NCBI GenBank assembly: GCA_001800015.1
Contig: MGUO01000155.1
Coordinates: 1 to 6,170 of the forward strand
Origin: Elusimicrobia bacterium RIFCSPHIGHO2_02_FULL_57_9
GTDB lineage: Bacteria; Elusimicrobiota; Elusimicrobia; UBA1565; UBA9628
Length of the DNA: 6,170 bases
Direction of reading: 5' to 3'
The notes under the pieces are model-generated. The model was given only the letters and a program-made list of their open reading frames with translations. It ran no database searches and was not told where the DNA came from. The position numbers were made by a program, and so were the translations under genes. Positions 4,514 to 6,170 of this stretch are shown here, one piece after another; the first letter of the stretch is position 1; the number at the start of each line of letters is the position of its first letter.

Positions 4514-6170
4514 CTGGCTTAAAGAATACGTCGCCCTGGAAATGCCGGCCTCCGATCTCGCCGAGCATATGCCCAAGCTCGGTTTTGAGCTCGCCGCGGC
4601 GAATTCGCGCGGCGCGGGCTTCTCCGGAGTGGTCACGGCGCAAATCCTGAGCATCGACAAACACCCTAACGCCGACCGCCTGTCCTTATGCACGGTCGAC
4701 GATGGGAACCAAAAATTTTCCGTGGTCTGCGGCGCCTCCAATGTCGCGGTGGGGCAAAAAATACCGCTGGCTAAAATCGGAGCGGTCTTGCCCGGCGGAA
4801 GGCGCATTGCCCACGCCAAAATACGCGGCATAGAATCCCAAGGCATGATCTGCTCAAGCGAAGAGCTCGGCTTGGGCGCGCAAAGCAACGGCGGCATTCT
4901 GGTCATGGATCCCCAGATCGCCCTGGGCCTGGATGTCGCCGCGCTGGGATATTCCGACGTGATTCTGGATATCGACATATCGCCCGACCGTCCCGATTGC
5001 CTCTCGCATCTGGGCCTAGCCAGGGAGTTGGCGGCGTATTTTCAGCTCCCTTTAAGGCTTGCGACCGAGCATTCCCAGCGCCCGTTTAAAGCCGCCGACG
5101 ACATCTCTTGCCTCCCGGTAAAAATCGACGCCCCGCAAGCCTGCCCGCGCTACATGGGCCGGGTTTTCACCAATTTAAAAATAGGCCCCAGCCCGGGCTG
5201 GCTGGCCTCAAAGCTCGAAGCCGTGGGGCTTCGTCCCATCAACAACTTAGTCGACATCACCAACTATCTCTTGCTGGATATCGGCCAGCCCCTGCACGCC
5301 TTTGACCTGGACCTCGTCGAGGGCGGAGAAATCATAGTGCGCTTCGCTCAGGCCGGCGAGAAAATCAAAGTCTTGGACAACAAGGATTATTCGCTCGATC
5401 CCCAATGCCTGGTGATCGCGGACTCGCACAAGCCTTTGGCCGTCGCCGGGATCATGGGCGGGCTGGAAAGTTCGGTGACGCTAAAAACCAGCCGCGCCTT
5501 TCTGGAAAGCGCCCATTTTGACCCCGTGACCGTGCGCAAAACCTCGCAGAAGCTGCGCCTGCGCTCGGAATCCTCCTATCGCTTCGAGCGCGGCGCCGAC
5601 CTGGCCATGGTAGAAACCGCTTCGGCCCGCGCCACCGGGCTGATTCTAAAACTATGCGGCCAAGACGCCAAGGCCTCGGAGCCCTTAAACGCCGGCAAAA
5701 CCGACGGCGACATCTCCCAGATTGTGGCGACCACCCGTCGCATAAACGAAATTCTAGGGCCTGATTTTGCGGATGAGGCGATTTGTTCCACGCTCAGCCG
5801 CATCGGCGCGCTGGAAACCGAGGGGCAGAAACTGCGCTTTTCGCCGCCCAGCTATCGCTGGGACCTAGCCACGGTCTGGGACCTTGCCGAGGAAATCGGA
5901 CGCTTGCTGGGCTACGACCATATCCCCTTAAAGACCTCGCCCGTTGCCCTGCGGCCCTCGCGCGCCATTCCCAGCCAAGCCTTGGCCGAGCGCTGCCGCA
6001 AGCGCCTGGCCGCCTTGGGTCTCTGCGAAGCCTGCAATTACGACTTCCTTTCAAAAAAAATTTTGGATATGGCTCGCCTTGAAAATAAGAATCTGGCGCG
6101 CGTGACCAATCCTCTTTCGCAAGACTGGACCACCCTGCGCCCGACCTTGCTGACCGGCCTGCTGCAAAAC
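4497..6170 (+). CDS. pheT: Phenylalanyl-tRNA synthetase beta subunit, N-terminal part (3' end outside window)
   Basis: PheT is the tRNA-binding and editing subunit of the enzyme whose catalytic subunit is PheS. The frame is open from ATG 4497 to the right edge: 558 codons of a protein usually near 800. MKVSYNWLKEYV is the canonical start. Domains in order: an OB-fold tRNA-binding module (about 42-150, with ILSIDKHPNADRLSLCTVD and VVCGASNV); the B3/B4 editing domain (about 210-390, with RPINNLVDITNYLLLDIGQPLHAFD from 246, AVAGIMGG at 315-322 and SESSYRFERGAD at 357-368); the B5 domain (about 409-480, with TTRRINEILG and the acidic AEEIGRLLGYDHIP around E465-E466); then the start of the catalytic-like domain (TNPLSQDWTTLRPTLLTGLL). 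Missing beyond the edge are the rest of that domain and the anticodon-binding B8 fold. The start overlaps pheS by 17 bases with no clear Shine-Dalgarno sequence, which points to translational coupling and balanced subunit synthesis. Confidence 0.97.
   Translation, partial: MKVSYNWLKEYVALEMPASDLAEHMPKLGFELAAANSRGAGFSGVVTAQILSIDKHPNADRLSLCTVDDGNQKFSVVCGASNVAVGQKIPLAKIGAVLPGGRRIAHAKIRGIESQGMICSSEELGLGAQSNGGILVMDPQIALGLDVAALGYSDVILDIDISPDRPDCLSHLGLARELAAYFQLPLRLATEHSQRPFKAADDISCLPVKIDAPQACPRYMGRVFTNLKIGPSPGWLASKLEAVGLRPINNLVDITNYLLLDIGQPLHAFDLDLVEGGEIIVRFAQAGEKIKVLDNKDYSLDPQCLVIADSHKPLAVAGIMGGLESSVTLKTSRAFLESAHFDPVTVRKTSQKLRLRSESSYRFERGADLAMVETASARATGLILKLCGQDAKASEPLNAGKTDGDISQIVATTRRINEILGPDFADEAICSTLSRIGALETEGQKLRFSPPSYRWDLATVWDLAEEIGRLLGYDHIPLKTSPVALRPSRAIPSQALAERCRKRLAALGLCEACNYDFLSKKILDMARLENKNLARVTNPLSQDWTTLRPTLLTGLLQN

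Noticed and set aside
4436..4978. 180-codon open frame on the - strand
   Set aside because: It is antisense to the pheS end and the conserved PheT N-terminal domain. Its Ser/Pro/Ala-rich sequence shows no family motif.

Overview
The window looks like chromosomal DNA from an uncultured or little-studied bacterium with moderately high G+C. It carries seven complete protein genes and two partial ones, all on the + strand and tightly packed. A cell with an inner membrane and a periplasm is implied by the Sec-exported RseB-like protein and the single-pass anti-sigma factor, so a Gram-negative (diderm) envelope is the best reading. The phylum cannot be fixed from this stretch. The L20 and L35 proteins are rather divergent from enterobacterial and Bacillus forms, which suggests a deep-branching or candidate lineage, but that is inference.

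Region 1 (1-227) is the C-terminal end of a D-alanine--D-alanine ligase (cell-wall precursor synthesis). Region 2 (263-2269) is a three-gene envelope-stress cassette with overlapping reading frames: an ECF sigma factor, a zinc-binding (HxxxCxxC) membrane anti-sigma factor, and a periplasmic two-domain RseB/MucB-like regulator. By analogy with RpoE-RseA-RseB, the anti-sigma protein should hold the sigma factor at the membrane. The RseB-like protein should sense envelope damage and control release.

Region 3 (2270-6170) is the conserved translation operon infC-rpmI-rplT-pheS-pheT (IF3, L35, L20, and both subunits of phenylalanyl-tRNA synthetase); pheT runs off the right edge. The 81-base gap before infC holds a strong sigma-70-type promoter (TTGACG, 17-base spacer, extended -10 TATAGT). 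A short leader then carries a near-perfect Shine-Dalgarno sequence directly in front of an in-frame ATA codon. No ATG or GTG is available for infC, and the only in-frame TTG is the -35 box itself. IF3 therefore most probably starts at the rare codon ATA (2351), in line with the known IF3 autoregulation through non-standard initiation codons.

I see no wholly new system, insertion sequence, CRISPR array, tRNA or rRNA. The points most worth a second look are the ATA start of infC and its promoter, and a five-copy GCCGC tandem repeat inside the anti-sigma gene. A gain or loss of one repeat unit would detach the anti-sigma protein from the membrane. A sigma-E-like GAACTT box also lies just ahead of the sigma gene.
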